Positions 31,834 through 43,081 of a stretch of 64,000 nt of DNA are shown here, piece after piece. This DNA comes from Anniella stebbinsi (lineage: Eukaryota > Chordata > Lepidosauria > Squamata > Anniellidae): positions 295,746,654 through 295,810,653 of the forward strand of contig JARDYH010000001.1 of NCBI GenBank assembly GCA_029215795.1, given 5' to 3'. The position numbers and the translations under genes were made by a program. Position 1 is the first letter of the stretch. Each line of letters begins with the position of its first letter. The notes under the pieces were generated by a model that was not told the DNA's origin, made no database searches, and saw only the letters and a list, made by a program, of their open reading frames with translations.

Positions 31834-32400
31834 AAATTCTCATACATCAACCTTCCTGCTGGACAGCAAATCTTCTATGTGGCACTTTTATCATAACAAC
31901 AAATACTAAGATAATACAATGTATCAAAGTATAGCCATAGGACATTTTACTTCTCATGAACCTAGGCATCAGCCTGCAAACTTGGAAATATCAACTCGAG
32001 AAGCAGGACTTTAATGTTCCAGGATTGTATTGGCAGCATATTGCAAATAAGTGTTACTATGTCTAATGCAAGTCATCTATAACAGTTTTAGATGATGAAA
32101 AGATGAAGAAAACATTAGTATAGTTAACCACTAATGAAGATTTTCATACCCGAGCAATCCATCAGTCTAAAACGAAACCAGGAATGTTCCTAATATGAGT
32201 AGTACTGCATTTAGAAATTACCTTAACAGTATTGGAAGAAGCCACAGGGAAACAGCAAATATTCCAATCTGCCGGTGTACAAACCAGAGCGTAGTCCCCG
32301 CAAAATAGCCTGACAAATTCTGCCACACTTTAGAGCAGCTGGATACATGAAAGCAAAAGGGATTTTTAGGAAGTCAGGAATGACATGAACCACTTCATAC
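31834..32400. other. Unique sequence flanking a candidate exon
   Basis: No repeat recognised. If 32401-32593 is an exon on the minus strand, this would be the start of its downstream intron. Confidence 0.3.
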
Positions 32401-32593
32401 CTACTGGCATGAGGAAGGAGTAGACCCGTTCTGAATCATCTGGGCAGTAGATGCCAATATGAGGAGGAAGAGTTCCTTGCAAGAAGAAGAAGCTCTGTAC
32501 ATCCTCTTGCGGTTTCTCCTTGGACATGTGATAGAACTCTGGTGTTGGAGCCACTGTAGGAAGTGGTCTGCTTCCCACCACTAGCAGACAGCT
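32401..32593 (-). CDS. Candidate host exon, unidentified protein (hypothesis)
   Basis: On the minus strand, an acceptor (CAACACCTGTCTCAG) is followed by 193 nt with an open frame, ending at a good donor, GTAG|GTATGA. The peptide looks like a real globular or extracellular segment, with 'PEFYHMSKEKPQEDVQSF' and 'LPPHIGIYCPDDSERVYSFL'. It has balanced composition and no similarity to any transposon here. The exit phase is 1. A MITE lies only about 20 bp upstream of the acceptor, unusually close. I do not recognise the protein. Confidence 0.35.
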
Positions 32594-32613
32594 CTGAGAC
32601 AGGTGTTGATGTC

Positions 32614-32834
32614 CAGTGGAGGCTGGTAGCTCCAAGTTTGGTGGGGCTGTGAATCCTTCCTGGATTTCAATCAGAAACAGCCAGAACGTTAAAGGAGCTA
32701 TCCAAGGTGCTGAACCCTATCCCCCAAAGTAGGTTCAACACCTTGGATGGCTCCTTTAAAGTTCTGGCTGGTTCTGACCAAAACCCAGAATGGATTCACA
32801 GCCCCACCAAAATCAGTGCCACCGGTCTCCACTG
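32614..32834. mobile_element. CAGTG-ended palindromic MITE, copy 2 (221 bp)
   Basis: Ends CAGTGGAGGCTGGTAGCTCC and ...GGTCTCCACTG, with inverted inner arms (GGTGGGGCTGTGAATCC and GGATTCACAGCCCCACC). It has the same layout as 18100-18257 plus an extra central segment around 32700-32745, 'CAAGGTGCTGAACC' mirrored by 'GGTTCAACACCTTG'. No clear 8-bp duplication. Confidence 0.75.
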
Positions 32835-34999
32835 TATAGTCTAGTCTGCTGTTGTACCATGCAATGGCCTCCTGGCACTGAGTCTTACTTCTCTCCTGTT
32901 TCTCTTCAAGAGCACCACGCCAGGCCCCTTTTATGATATGGACACTCACTTTTCACACCTTAATCAAGGCAATTGTTCCAACTCTAACTCACTTTGGAGG
33001 GATTCAAATCAATGCATTTTTGCCCATCATGTAGTAACAGATGACAATGGCTTGTGATCATTTACTGTGTGGTGAGAGCTTAAAAAATATCCCATGATAC
33101 ATGCAGACCCAGTCATCTGTAGACTCCATCAATGAACCGGTCGTCTGTAGAGTCCAAATGTTCCTGTACGTTTACTACATTTAGATGCCAAGTTCTCCAA
33201 TCTTCCAAACCATGGATGGATGAGCCCTATGCTTTCATGCTCCTTTCTCCTCATGCACAGTCAACTCAACAGCAAGATCAAACCACAGTTGCCATTATAT
33301 GCCAACTGCCAAACTGTGATTTGAGCAAACCCTCCAAACCTGACTTGAACTATGGCCCTTATCCACACAGTGTTGTCCATGTAAAGGTGGATTACTTGCT
33401 GGGACTCATTACCTCCAGCACCATCATGTCTTCAGCATGTAAGAATTTTGCTGAATCATGGGGTAGCATCAAAATTCGACCTTAGTGAGCAACCAGGTTT
33501 CCCTGTTTCTGTCACACGGTATGTGCACAAATAGTCATCTGAATCCACTCACTGGTCCATATGAGGATAGTGCCTACCAAGTGCTCTTCAGCTTGCCTGC
33601 TCTAGTCCACCAGGACAAATGAATTCCTGGTGCAATCATACGATGTTGGTGAAGTTTCACCAGCAGCATGTTTACCTCAGGGGAATGGTCTGCTAAATTT
33701 ATACTTTGTCAGATACAAATGCTTCCCATAAAGTGGATTTTACATGACTTTGAAACATGGGGCAGATTCTCACTGATGTGGTAGAGGACGCAGACATCGC
33801 TGGCCTGACTTTATAGCAATCTTTGAAAAGAGTCCACAAAATATTTGAGGAAACCTAAGAGGCACCCACACGTTTGGAATAAGATTATAGGGCAGTGGTA
33901 TTATGCAGCCACAGCCAGGCCCCCTCTCTCCCCACCACACACACAAACACACACTTGGGGGAAAACTGTATCAATTTCACATTTTTTGCCTGCCGAACAA
34001 GAATGTTAGAGTTAAAAAAATAGATAAATAAATAAGCTGCCTTTAGATGCAGGCTTTAGATCCTTTCTATCACTGAGCTCATAACTAAGGCCTCGATGTT
34101 TCCTCATATGGTCATGCTCTGCCCATTTAATATTTCCATTGCCTACACTTCCTTCCTTCTGAGCTTTCCTTGTTCAGCCATTATGACAATTGTATAAAAC
34201 CTCTGCTAGAAATCCCACCTGGTTTAGGACATTGTCTTAAACTCCAAATTCAAAAGACAGAGGCAGTCTTGACACTATTTTAAGCAAATCTGGGCTTCGT
34301 GCAAACTTTCACACTGATTTATGGCTATGGGTAGAGAAATCCTTTAAAGCTTAATGTCTGAAGCCTAGTTCCTACGAAACACTAACCCCAGGATAACCTT
34401 TCTCAAGAGGTTATCCTACAACTGACCCTAAACTATTCACCTCTGGAAGGGGTTTTTTTTATTTCTTCCTCAAAGTATCCCTTATCCTAACCGACCCTTT
34501 TTTGAAGCAGAGGTAAGACAAGGGTCAGTTACATGCAAGTTTATCCAAAATACCAGCACTGGGACAGAGAGCTTGACTAAGACCAGAATTTGAATTACTG
34601 GGTGGTCTGGGAGGTGGATCTCTCACTGTTTTAGGGCTAACGCCTCACTTGCTTCTACCTCATTTCTAAGCTACTGGATAAAGGACTAACACATACTTTG
34701 TCTTGTTGTCTTCCTCTTCTACCTCCACTTCATATTCCAGACTGCTTCTAAGTGTGCTGGGGGTGGGGGAGGTACTTTGAATATGAATCCGATTCTGGCT
34801 TGATTTTCTTATTGTTGGGAATTGCTGCATAAAGTCATAAATTTGTAAAGTTAGAAGGTAAAGTTCTGATCCACCCCTCTAAGTGCAATGCAAGATATTT
34901 CATTCATGCCCCTCCCATTGAAAAATCCAAACTGCTGCAGGATATATGGAGGCAAAAGTGATCATTACGAAGACAGGAATGATACAGAGCACAGAGCAC
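32835..34999. other. No supported gene or repeat
   Basis: Unique-looking sequence. The 117-codon plus frame at 33132-33485 contains no recognised domain. Confidence 0.4.
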
Positions 35000-35026
35000 T
35001 ACACACACACACACACACACACACAC
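35000..35026. repeat. (CA)n microsatellite
   Basis: About thirteen CA units. Confidence 0.95.
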
Positions 35027-35361
35027 CACAGAGAAATGATGCACTGCAAAAGTGGCCTACTAATAGTTAGCATTTTATTGAGCATTTTTAATTTTCAAAC
35101 AGCTTGACCTCCACTATTGGCAAAGCTCTTTATTGAGCTTTTACAACAAGCAAGGTTGCCCATTATTACTCTAATTCTACAGATGGGTAGACTGAGCCCA
35201 GTAAGTGAGCCAAGCTGTAGTGGAAGTTATCTATACTCTACAGTGAACTAGCCAGTTATAACTAGGAGAAAACTATTATTTATTAAGAAAACAGTTCCAT
35301 AAATAGTCCCACGAGAACTATTATTAGGAAATAAGTCCATGTCACCTAATATAATGTTCAT

Positions 35362-36567
35362 TAGGGGTATGCATGCCCGAAATTATCGTATTGTATCGTT
35401 ACCGGAAATCACTTTAAAAAAAATCGGATCCGATTATATCGGAGGTTACTCGTATTGAATCGTTCGGATTTCCGATAATTATTGGAAATCCGATATTTAT
35501 TTCGGATCCCTATTTTGCCCTATAGAGTTGCTTTTTGAGACAGAAAGGCCTATAACTTCTGCATTTTCAAAGTTAGAGACTTGAAACTTGGTCACAGTGC
35601 TTATGGGGTATGTCTAAGTATGTGTGTCAAATTTCAGAACAATCCCTCCAACTGTGTATTTTATATGAATTTTTGAAAGATCGTGCAACTTCTGACAGCT
35701 CAGAATGACAGCTCACCACGTGCATTCAGAGATCTGTCAAAAAAGGTGCACAATCTTTCAAATGGGATGTTGCTAGTCCTGGCTCCCCAAGTTGCATGTC
35801 TCTGTCTTTAAAAATAAAAAAGTTTTACGGGGTTCCCGAAAAGCCCTACCCCCCTTGTAACTTCGTTATTTTAAAAGTCTGAAACTTGAAATTTTTTCTC
35901 CAGTGCAGCTTGTCTATTGCTAGTCAATTTTGAAAAAATTCCGAGCAATTGCTCAAACCCTCGATTTTATACAAATTTTTGAAAGATCGTTCTAGTTGAC
36001 AGCTGGTTGAACGGGCCTCCCAATGGCTTTCAAACTACCACGATCGTTACAAAATTCATATAAAATACAGGGTTGGAGATACTGATCTGAAATTTGGCAC
36101 ATATGTGTAGCAACATGTACTAGACATGTGTACCAAATTTCAGATCAATCCCTCCAACCCTGTATTTTATATGAATTTCTTAAACATCGTGCACCTTTTT
36201 TGACAGATCTCTGAATGTATGTGGCGAGCTGTCATTCTGAGCTGTCAGAAGTTGCACAAGCTTTCAAAACTTCATATAAAATACATGGTTGGAAGTATTG
36301 TTCTGAAATTTCATACACATACTTAGACATACCCCATAAGCAATGTGACCAAGTTTCAAGTCTCTAACTTTGAAAATACAGAGGTTATAGTTTTTTATAT
36401 ATAGCGGTCCGATAATCCAAAAGAAATCCGATATAGTCAGACTGAAAATTTTCAGATCTGATATTTATCGAAGGTTTTTCTATCGTATCGTTATCGTTAA
36501 TCGGATGTCCGATAACACCTTTATCAGATCGTTACCAGACATCGGAACGATACGATACACATCCCTA
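35362..36567. mobile_element. hAT-type foldback element, TAGGGGTRTGCA family (1,206 bp)
   Basis: Ends TAGGGGTATGCATGCCCG and ...ACGATACACATCCCTA, with a perfect 8-bp duplication ATGTTCAT (35354-35361 and 36568-36575). Subterminal blocks iterate TCGGAT/ATCCGA and CGTATCGTT-like motifs. Arms of about 220 bp (35543-35760 and 36177-36390) are inverted copies. They contain GACTTGAAACTTGGTCAC and CAAATTTCAGAACAATCCCT. The loop holds further partial repeats of the same motif. No transposase frame. Confidence 0.88.
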
Positions 36568-36584
36568 ATGTTCATTTGGCATTT

Positions 36585-36800
36585 CCTGGTATACAGGTTT
36601 ACACAGGACAGAACAATGTGTTATAAAGCATTCTCTCCCCAGCAAATTTGCAGGGGACAATCAGTGAGCAAGCAAGGTTTAAGCACCTCCTGCCAGTCAA
36701 TCGTCCCCTGCAAATGCCCCAGCAAATGCCCTGCAGAGGCATTTGAAAGGGAGAATCGACAGGCAGGCTTAACCCATGTCTGCTTATTGATTCTCCTTTC
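36585..36800. repeat. Two adjacent hairpins
   Basis: The first hairpin pairs GCAGGGGACAATCAGTGAGC with its near-complement ending ...CGTCCCCTGC. The second pairs TTTGAAAGGGAGAATCGACA with ...TTGATTCTCCTTTCAAA. They may be two MITE fragments. Termini are unclear. Confidence 0.5.
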
Positions 36801-37018
36801 AAATCTCCCCCCTTTCATTGTTTTTAACATTTTTTTCCTTCTAGACTTAGAGGCCAGAAATAAGCCAGAAATGGTGGTGTAGGGTGGGGTGGATGAAGTT
36901 AATGGAGAATCAACACTTGATGGAAGATTTATGTAAATCCCCATCCCACCTATTCATTATCCCCTACAAAAGCCTAACTCAGGTTTGGGAACATTCCAAG
37001 GTAACATGTAATCACAGC

Positions 37019-37158
37019 ATTCCTCAATCTGGTGGCCCCCAGGTGTGATGGACTACATTTCCCATCATCCCACCACCAGGGCCAATACCTATACTGGCTG
37101 GTGACAATGGGAGCTGTAGTCCAACACATCTAAAGGCTACCAGGTTTGGGAAGGCTGG
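37019..37158. repeat. Palindromic MITE (ACTACAACTCCCATCAT family), copy 1
   Basis: Left 'CAATCTGGTGGCCCCCAGGT' and 'GGACTACATTTCCCATCATC' are mirrored by 'ATGGGAGCTGTAGTCCAACA' and 'CTACCAGGTTTGGGAAGGCT'. This is a short hairpin element that I know to be common in squamate DNA. Confidence 0.75.
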
Positions 37159-37429
37159 TTTATCATACATATGATATGAGGACACAAGATGAAACATTTA
37201 GGACTAAATACATTTTGAAAGTACTCTGTCGTTAATCTATGACCTGGTTTGCACATAACAACAAGCCAGAGTACAAACAAACCAGAGCTCACAGCCCAGC
37301 AACAAATGATGAGTTCTGTTCCTAGATTGTTCATAATTCCAGATTCACATATAACGAGAACCCACAATGACAACCCATACTCAACCCATACTCAACCCAT
37401 ATATATGCTCCATACCAGTAGATGAAGAG

Positions 37430-38030
37430 TAGAGTTTTGCAGACGCATTCTGTGTCTGCCCCATGAGCATTCAACCCCTCCGCTCATGCTGTCTACCCTA
37501 ACAAGCTGGACCACATGAGCCTCGTCAAGCACTTGCAAAGCTTGTGAGCCCTTGACAAGCACCTGCTAATGGCGGCCGCTATTGGGGCAAAAGGGCATTC
37601 CCTCCCCCCTAAACCAATGGGGGTCTTAAAGGCCATATTGACCTAAAGGTAAAGGTTTACCCTCTCATCAATAGTGCTTTTAAGGCCCCTATTGATGCAG
37701 GAGAGAACGCAGGCTTTCCAGAAGCTCCAGAAAGTGTGCTTTCCTGACCCGCCTGCTCCAATCGGGGCCTTAAAAGCCACATAGTGCATAGTGAAAGTGC
37801 ACTTTCCAGAGCCTCTGGAAAGTGTGCATTCCTCCCCTCCAAGCTAATGGCACCATTAGCATGGAGGGACAGAGTACACGCTTTCCCTACCCCCCTCTGC
37901 TCCAATCAGGGCCTTAAAGGCCCTCTTAACACAAGGTAGCCTTAACACAAAATAGACAGGTGCGTCCGGTTGGGTCCATGAGGGCCAGACACAAGGGGGT
38001 CCGCTGCTCTCATGGCAGCATCCCTACTGA
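37430..38030. repeat. Region of irregular internal repeats around GGCCTTAAA and CTGGAAAGTGTG
   Basis: Variants of 'GGGGCCTTAAAAGCC' occur at about 37620, 37680, 37760 and 37910. 'CTTTCCAGA...CCAGAAAGTGTGC' and its relatives occur near 37710 and 37800. Both direct and inverted placements are seen. It is probably part of an unclassified element. Boundaries are unknown. Confidence 0.4.
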
Positions 38031-38324
38031 AGAGGACAAAACAAATTATGCAAAAGTTTAGTATTCACAAATACTACTTCAAACTGCCAATGGGCAAGAA
38101 CATGATTCCTGTATAGCTGAAAGTACTAATGGAAAACATTTGGCTTGAATATTGAGGTGAGACAAAGTTCGGCCCTCCCAAAACTGGAGCCTCTTTTGCT
38201 GGGGTTTGGGGGCAGGGAAGTGCTTTCTCTTCAAACATCCCAAACATTAAAGTAAAATCTTTACAAAAGATGGAGCAAGTTAACTAGCAGGCACTACAAT
38301 ACTTTGTTCTTGTTCATTTGTTTT

Positions 38325-38475
38325 AAAGTGTTTTATTGGTGTTTTATTGATGTACTGGTTTTATCTGCTTTTAATCAGTTTTTGTATTTTGTGTTTGGTG
38401 TTGTTCCCCGCCTCGATCCATTGGGAGAGGCGGGTGATAAATAAATATATTATTATTATTATTATATTATTATTA
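38325..38475 (+). mobile_element. L2-clade LINE 3' terminus with (TTA)n tail
   Basis: 'TTGTTCCCCGCCTCGATCCA' and 'GGCGGGTGATAAATAAATAT', then a TTA-rich tail. The mirrored version of the same 3' end lies at 43080-43140. Confidence 0.8.
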
Positions 38476-39149
38476 TCTAATTATCATGAGTAAAAAAAAC
38501 AACCCCCTCTTCTACATCACCTAGTTCCTTCTGATCCTAGTCTACTTCCTCTTCAGCAATGTGCTTCCCCTTTTGAGGATGGTGTTACTTCAGGTTTCTC
38601 TCACGTAACCCAAAGTTTGTAGGAGAGAAAAAAGACACATTCCTGGAGAATCTTCACTTCATGGCTGAGTATTAATAGAAACTTTAAGTTGTTTACCTAG
38701 AGCATTTTTCAAAGAAATAATACATTGATTAACATGTAACACAATGCATTTTAATCCTAATAAAATAAATGTCATAACAACGCTCAAGTTTTAAAGACTG
38801 ACTAGAAGCTCACAGCAACCACAGCTCCAGATGTTTGGTGTAACTACATCTGGAACACTGACGAGAGAGAGAGAAATGTTGCTGATGGAGCATTTACCAG
38901 CGTAGACCCATCAACTTCAACCCATCCTCAAACCTAATGAGACTGAATTGTCTTTTCTTCTTTTAAGAAGCTTGCTTGTGGTTTTTATTTTTTACCCTGT
39001 AGCTGGGAAAAGGATTTTTAACAGCAGGTGAAAAATTGCTGGTTTTATTTTGGTTCAGAGAGGGGCCTCCCTTCTTTTGTGGAATAGCTACATTAAAATA
39101 CCTATTTGGCCAGATCCTCATGATAAAGATGCTGGCATTATTGTTAGTA
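38476..39149. other. No supported gene or repeat
   Basis: Unique-looking sequence. Confidence 0.4.
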
Positions 39150-39480
39150 GTAATAGTAGTAGTATTTATTATTTACTAAATTTCTTAGATGCTTTCCTGA
39201 ACAACAACAATAGCAGCAACAGACTCAATGGGACTTGGAGCAAAAGTAAAACATGCAAAATTTAAAACCACTAAAACAATTCTCCACATCATACTAAAAT
39301 ACAACTACCCCATAAAACACAAAGATAGGTGCAGCAGATAAAACTGGGACATTGGATAAAAACCTGTCTGATTAAATAAATACTTAAAACAGGAAGGGTT
39401 TTGCCATGACAGAGAGAGCCAACTGAGCCTCCCAGGGCAGTTCAACAGATTAAGTGCAGCCACAAAGAAGACCCTACATT
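39150..39480 (-). mobile_element. L2-clade LINE 3' region, decayed
   Basis: A TAGTAATAGTAGTAGTATTTATTATT tail-like start (plus strand) is followed by 'AACTTCCCATAAAAC'-like A-rich 3' UTR and 'AGAGAGAGCCAACTGAGCCTC...GGGCAGTTCAACAG', the complement of the ORF2 end. It is diverged. Confidence 0.5.
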
Positions 39481-41282
39481 TCCCCTTTCCAAGCCTGCTT
39501 TAGAGTCTCTGCTTTCTTTCTGTAAAAACAAAAGGAAACAGATGCTACAACTGGGATAGCATCCTTGACTGCTTTCTGGTTGCAGAACAAACAAACACCC
39601 TATTAATTAAAACTTTACATTTTATAAGCCACAGGATACTTCATTAGACCTGTGGCATCATGGCCTTGCAATAGTAAAGCCTCCTCTTGCGTGGTTTATT
39701 CATGGAGACAACAACCAGAAAGACCCAGCATTTTGCACTGCCATCTCTCCAAAGCCATTTTTCTTCGGGAAGTCTTGGCATGCAGGAGTCTCATGGTAAA
39801 ACCAGCATGGAGGAGGACCCCACGTGTCATGGCCACCCTTGCCATGCACACAATCCTTGTCCCTTCCATGCCCATAGAGAAGGTGAACACAGAGATCAAA
39901 AAGGCTTCTTAAGCAGGGATTCAGGCAAAGCAGTGGCCTTCTCTGGCAGGCCCATGGTTTGCACCTGGACATTCATTTCATTCATTCAGGAGAGGCCTGG
40001 CAACTTGAGGCTTATGTACATGTGCTAGCTACTGGCATCTGGGGAAGTGGAAGATCAGCTGCCCCTCCTGAGTACTTTTGGCTAGCCTAGAGGATATCTG
40101 TCATTGGTTTCTACTGTTACCAATTAAGAAATTACTAATTAATTACTGGATGTCATAGAAATAAAAGGGCTTCCACCTAGAGTCCTTTATAATAGTGGAA
40201 AGCAATTCTGCTCACACATGGGTGAGGGGCTACCATTTTCTGCCAGTCCCCCACTGCAGCTGCAGCCCCTCACACTGCATCATACAGGTTCTGAAAGCCC
40301 AAAGAGTTTCTTTCTAGAGGTTGCAAGGAACCCCAGAGAGAAGGGATGTGTAGGAGAACCCTACGACATAAGCAGAACTCTGCCTGTGGTTTTTTGGATC
40401 CAAGCCATAGAATTTTTAGAAATGCAAAAAGAAAAGCTTTTCTAAATGAAAAATAATTATGCAGATAAAGAAAACAATTTACCTGTAAGTTACACTGAAG
40501 TAAATTGACCTTGCTTCTAATAAATTACATTCAGATTGTGGTATAAAGTAACTCCATTAAAAAGATATTTAATAATGAAAGAGACAGCTATTTCTATAAT
40601 TAAAAAAAAATGTGTTGATCACAGGCACCATCTCAGCGAGAATATTTATTTAATGAAATATAGAACCTTTTCATCACCATCTTCAACTAGGGCTTGTACC
40701 TTTTTAGAGTTAATGTGGCTTTCTCCCGAGATCTTTCCCATCTAAATCCAGTCCTGTGGTTAGTTGCAAACTCTCTTTGTACTGAAGACCGTTAATATCA
40801 ATAAGTATTACTGGATTGCAACCACTTGTAACTGCTTGTATTGACTTCCATTACATTCCAATAATCCTCCTTATATCAAAATGGAGGTCATTAATTTCCA
40901 TTAATTAAGCTAATTCTGCAAGTAATTTGAATTACTTTAAATGGGTGTTATCTGCATTTCATTTCCATTGATTCCAACAAGGCAGTGTTGTGCCTAATTG
41001 CTACCATAGCAAATGCAGGTTCACCATAGGGTCTCCATTTAACACCAACAGAGAGCCACACATGCTAATTAATCTTCTATTTGAATAAGTGACATTTATT
41101 ATGAATCAGTAGGAAGAAGCAGTGGTACTCTGAGATCTCAATGCAAATCCATGTTCACAATGCAACTCACCCAGGGGCTGTCTGAAGGTGTTGAGAGGCT
41201 TGGAACCAAGGAATTAGTTAAGTTCCATCACCAGGCATATTGTAAAACATTTGGTGGGCCAGGAGCAGATTTCATTAAATGG
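39481..41282. other. No supported gene; several open frames at 39650-39990
   Basis: Between about 39650 and 40030 both strands are open in several frames (86, 113 and 90 codons). The GC content is higher than in the surroundings. I recognise no protein, so this may be an old pseudogene or chance. The part at 40440-40980 is AT-rich with TAATTA-type cores, possibly conserved non-coding sequence. Confidence 0.3.
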
Positions 41283-41940
41283 TTATTATTATTATTATCA
41301 TTATTATTTACACTTCTATATCGCCCCATAGCTGAAGCTCTCTGGGCGGTTTACAAAAGATTAAAATGTTTTTAATATTTAACAATATACAAAATATAAA
41401 ACCATATAGACATGAAACAGACAGTATATACAAAGAAGACAACATACATCTAAAAACAGCCATTGAGCTGTCTGCCCAACCTAAATCATGTCTGGAATCG
41501 ATTAAAAAAAACTCATCACTTGTTGCTAAATGCCTGGTAAAAGCGAAATGTCTTGACCTGTCACCGATAAGACAACAATGTTGGCACTAGGCAGGTCTTA
41601 TTGGGGAGATCATTCCATAACTGGGGGCCACCACAGAGAAGGCCCTCTCCCTTGTTGCCATCTTCTGAGCCTCCCTCAGAGTAGGTACCCAGAGGAGGAC
41701 CTTAGATCTTGAGCATAGTGTACGGGTAGGGTCGTGTTGAGAGAGGTGTTCCATCAGGTATTGTGGTCCCAAGCTGTGTAAGACTTTACAGGTTAGAACC
41801 AGCACCCTGAATCGGTCTCGGAAATATACAGGCAGCCAATGCAAGTGGACCAGAGTCAGTCTTGTGTGTTTGAACCTCCTGGTCAGTCTGGCCACTGCAT
41901 TTTGCTCAAGCTGCAGCTTCTGAACCATCTTCAAAGGCAG
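41283..41940 (-). mobile_element. L2-clade LINE: ORF2 C-terminus and 3' UTR, 5'-truncated
   Basis: The minus frame 41934-41587 (115 codons, open) gives the L2 ORF2 end, with 'VQKLQLEQNAVARLTRRF', 'LHWLPVYFRDRFRVLVLTCK' and 'RERAFSVVAPSYGM'. It is followed by the 3' UTR and an (AAT)n-type tail (TTATTATTATT at 41283-41300 on the plus strand). The fairly intact frame points to a moderately recent insertion. An active-site-bearing RT domain is absent. Confidence 0.9.
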
Positions 41941-42180
41941 CCCTTTAAATTAAGGGCCCTGGTGAGACAGCTTATGCTCTTTGGACACATTTCCCCAAAC
42001 CTTTTAACTTTAGGAAAGATGGCTTTCTAGTCATTTTAAGCACAACTACCATTGCTATTTTCAGTTAGTACGATAAGAAGATTTCACAACAAGCGTCAAA
42101 AGTCTAGATATTGTTGTAGCTTCTGAAAATAGGAAGGTCTAATCTTGGAGGGGGGATCAAAAGCCCTATAAGGTAAGGTA

Positions 42181-42270
42181 AGGGTGAAATCCTATGATAT
42201 CCTACAACTTCCAGCATGGCTGGTTTGGCATCTGAGAATTGTAGGACTGCATGCATAGGATTGTGCCCTA
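42181..42270. repeat. Palindromic MITE, CTATGCATG family, variant a (short)
   Basis: 'GTGAAATCCTATGATATCCT', 'ACAACTTCCAGCATGGCTGG', then 'GAATTGTAGGACTGCATGCA' and 'TAGGATTGTGCCC'. Confidence 0.75.
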
Positions 42271-42452
42271 AATAAAAGGTTCATAAATGTATCAGCTGTG
42301 GAGAAAAAACTGAAAGATTTAACAAAAATGTTCAGAGTGAATGGGCAAGATTAAATTAACATTAAATTAACATTAATTAACAAAATTAACACAATTAAAT
42401 TAACATTAATTGTGTAGAAATTGTCATAACTTTACTCCCTAGAACAGTGAAT

Positions 42453-42468
42453 CTCTCTCTCTCTCTTT
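42453..42468. repeat. Short (CT)n run
   Basis: About eight CT units with a following CA-rich segment. Confidence 0.85.
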
Positions 42469-42553
42469 CTCACACACTTACACACAAACACACTTTTTTA
42501 AAGATAGATAGAACCTTTACATATATGTGTCATATTTATGTTGCTACAGTTAA

Positions 42554-42659
42554 AGCACAATCCTACACATCTTTAGACAGAAAAAAGACCTACAACTCCA
42601 TGGCTGTCTGGCAGCAGGACAGGAGGACCTTTTTTCTTTCTAAACACGCATAGGATTGA
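42554..42659. repeat. Palindromic MITE, CTATGCATG family, variant a
   Basis: 'AAGCACAATCCTACACATCT', 'TTAGACAGAAAAAAGACCTA', and on the right 'CTTTCTAAACACGCATAGGA'. Confidence 0.75.
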
Positions 42660-43044
42660 TGATGATGATGCTTTTTTAATGTTTAGTCATTATTATCCCG
42701 CAATCTGAATCCAGAGTTTCCCTTAACTGTTTTCTGCTTCTTCGTTTTTGCTCCCATTCGGTTCATTCTTTTTTCTAATGCAAGATGATACAGTACATAT
42801 GAATCACACCTTTTTTTGCCTAATATTTAAGTTTTTTTAATTCGTTCAAAGTTTGCTCAACCTCCACCCCCTGCATAGATGTGATTAGCAGCCACAGTCC
42901 CTACTTATGAAAAAGTAAGTATTAGAATAAGTTTGTGATGAGGTTTGGAAAGTACTCTGTACACTAAAATTCCTGTCGAGCACTATGTATTTCCCTTAAA
43001 AGTCCTGGGAAAATACTGAAGGATTTCGTTTTCTTTGTTTGCTC

Positions 43045-43045
<1 letters not shown>

Positions 43046-43080
<35 letters not shown>

Positions 43081-43081
43081 T
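43046..43081. repeat. (AAT)n microsatellite, tail of the adjacent L2
   Basis: About twelve AAT units directly abut the 3' end of the minus-strand L2 that starts at 43082, so they are best read as its tail. Confidence 0.93.

Noticed and set aside
39652..40028. Overlapping open frames on both strands
   Set aside because: At least four frames are open together and none is recognisable. Possible pseudogene or chance, so only noted.
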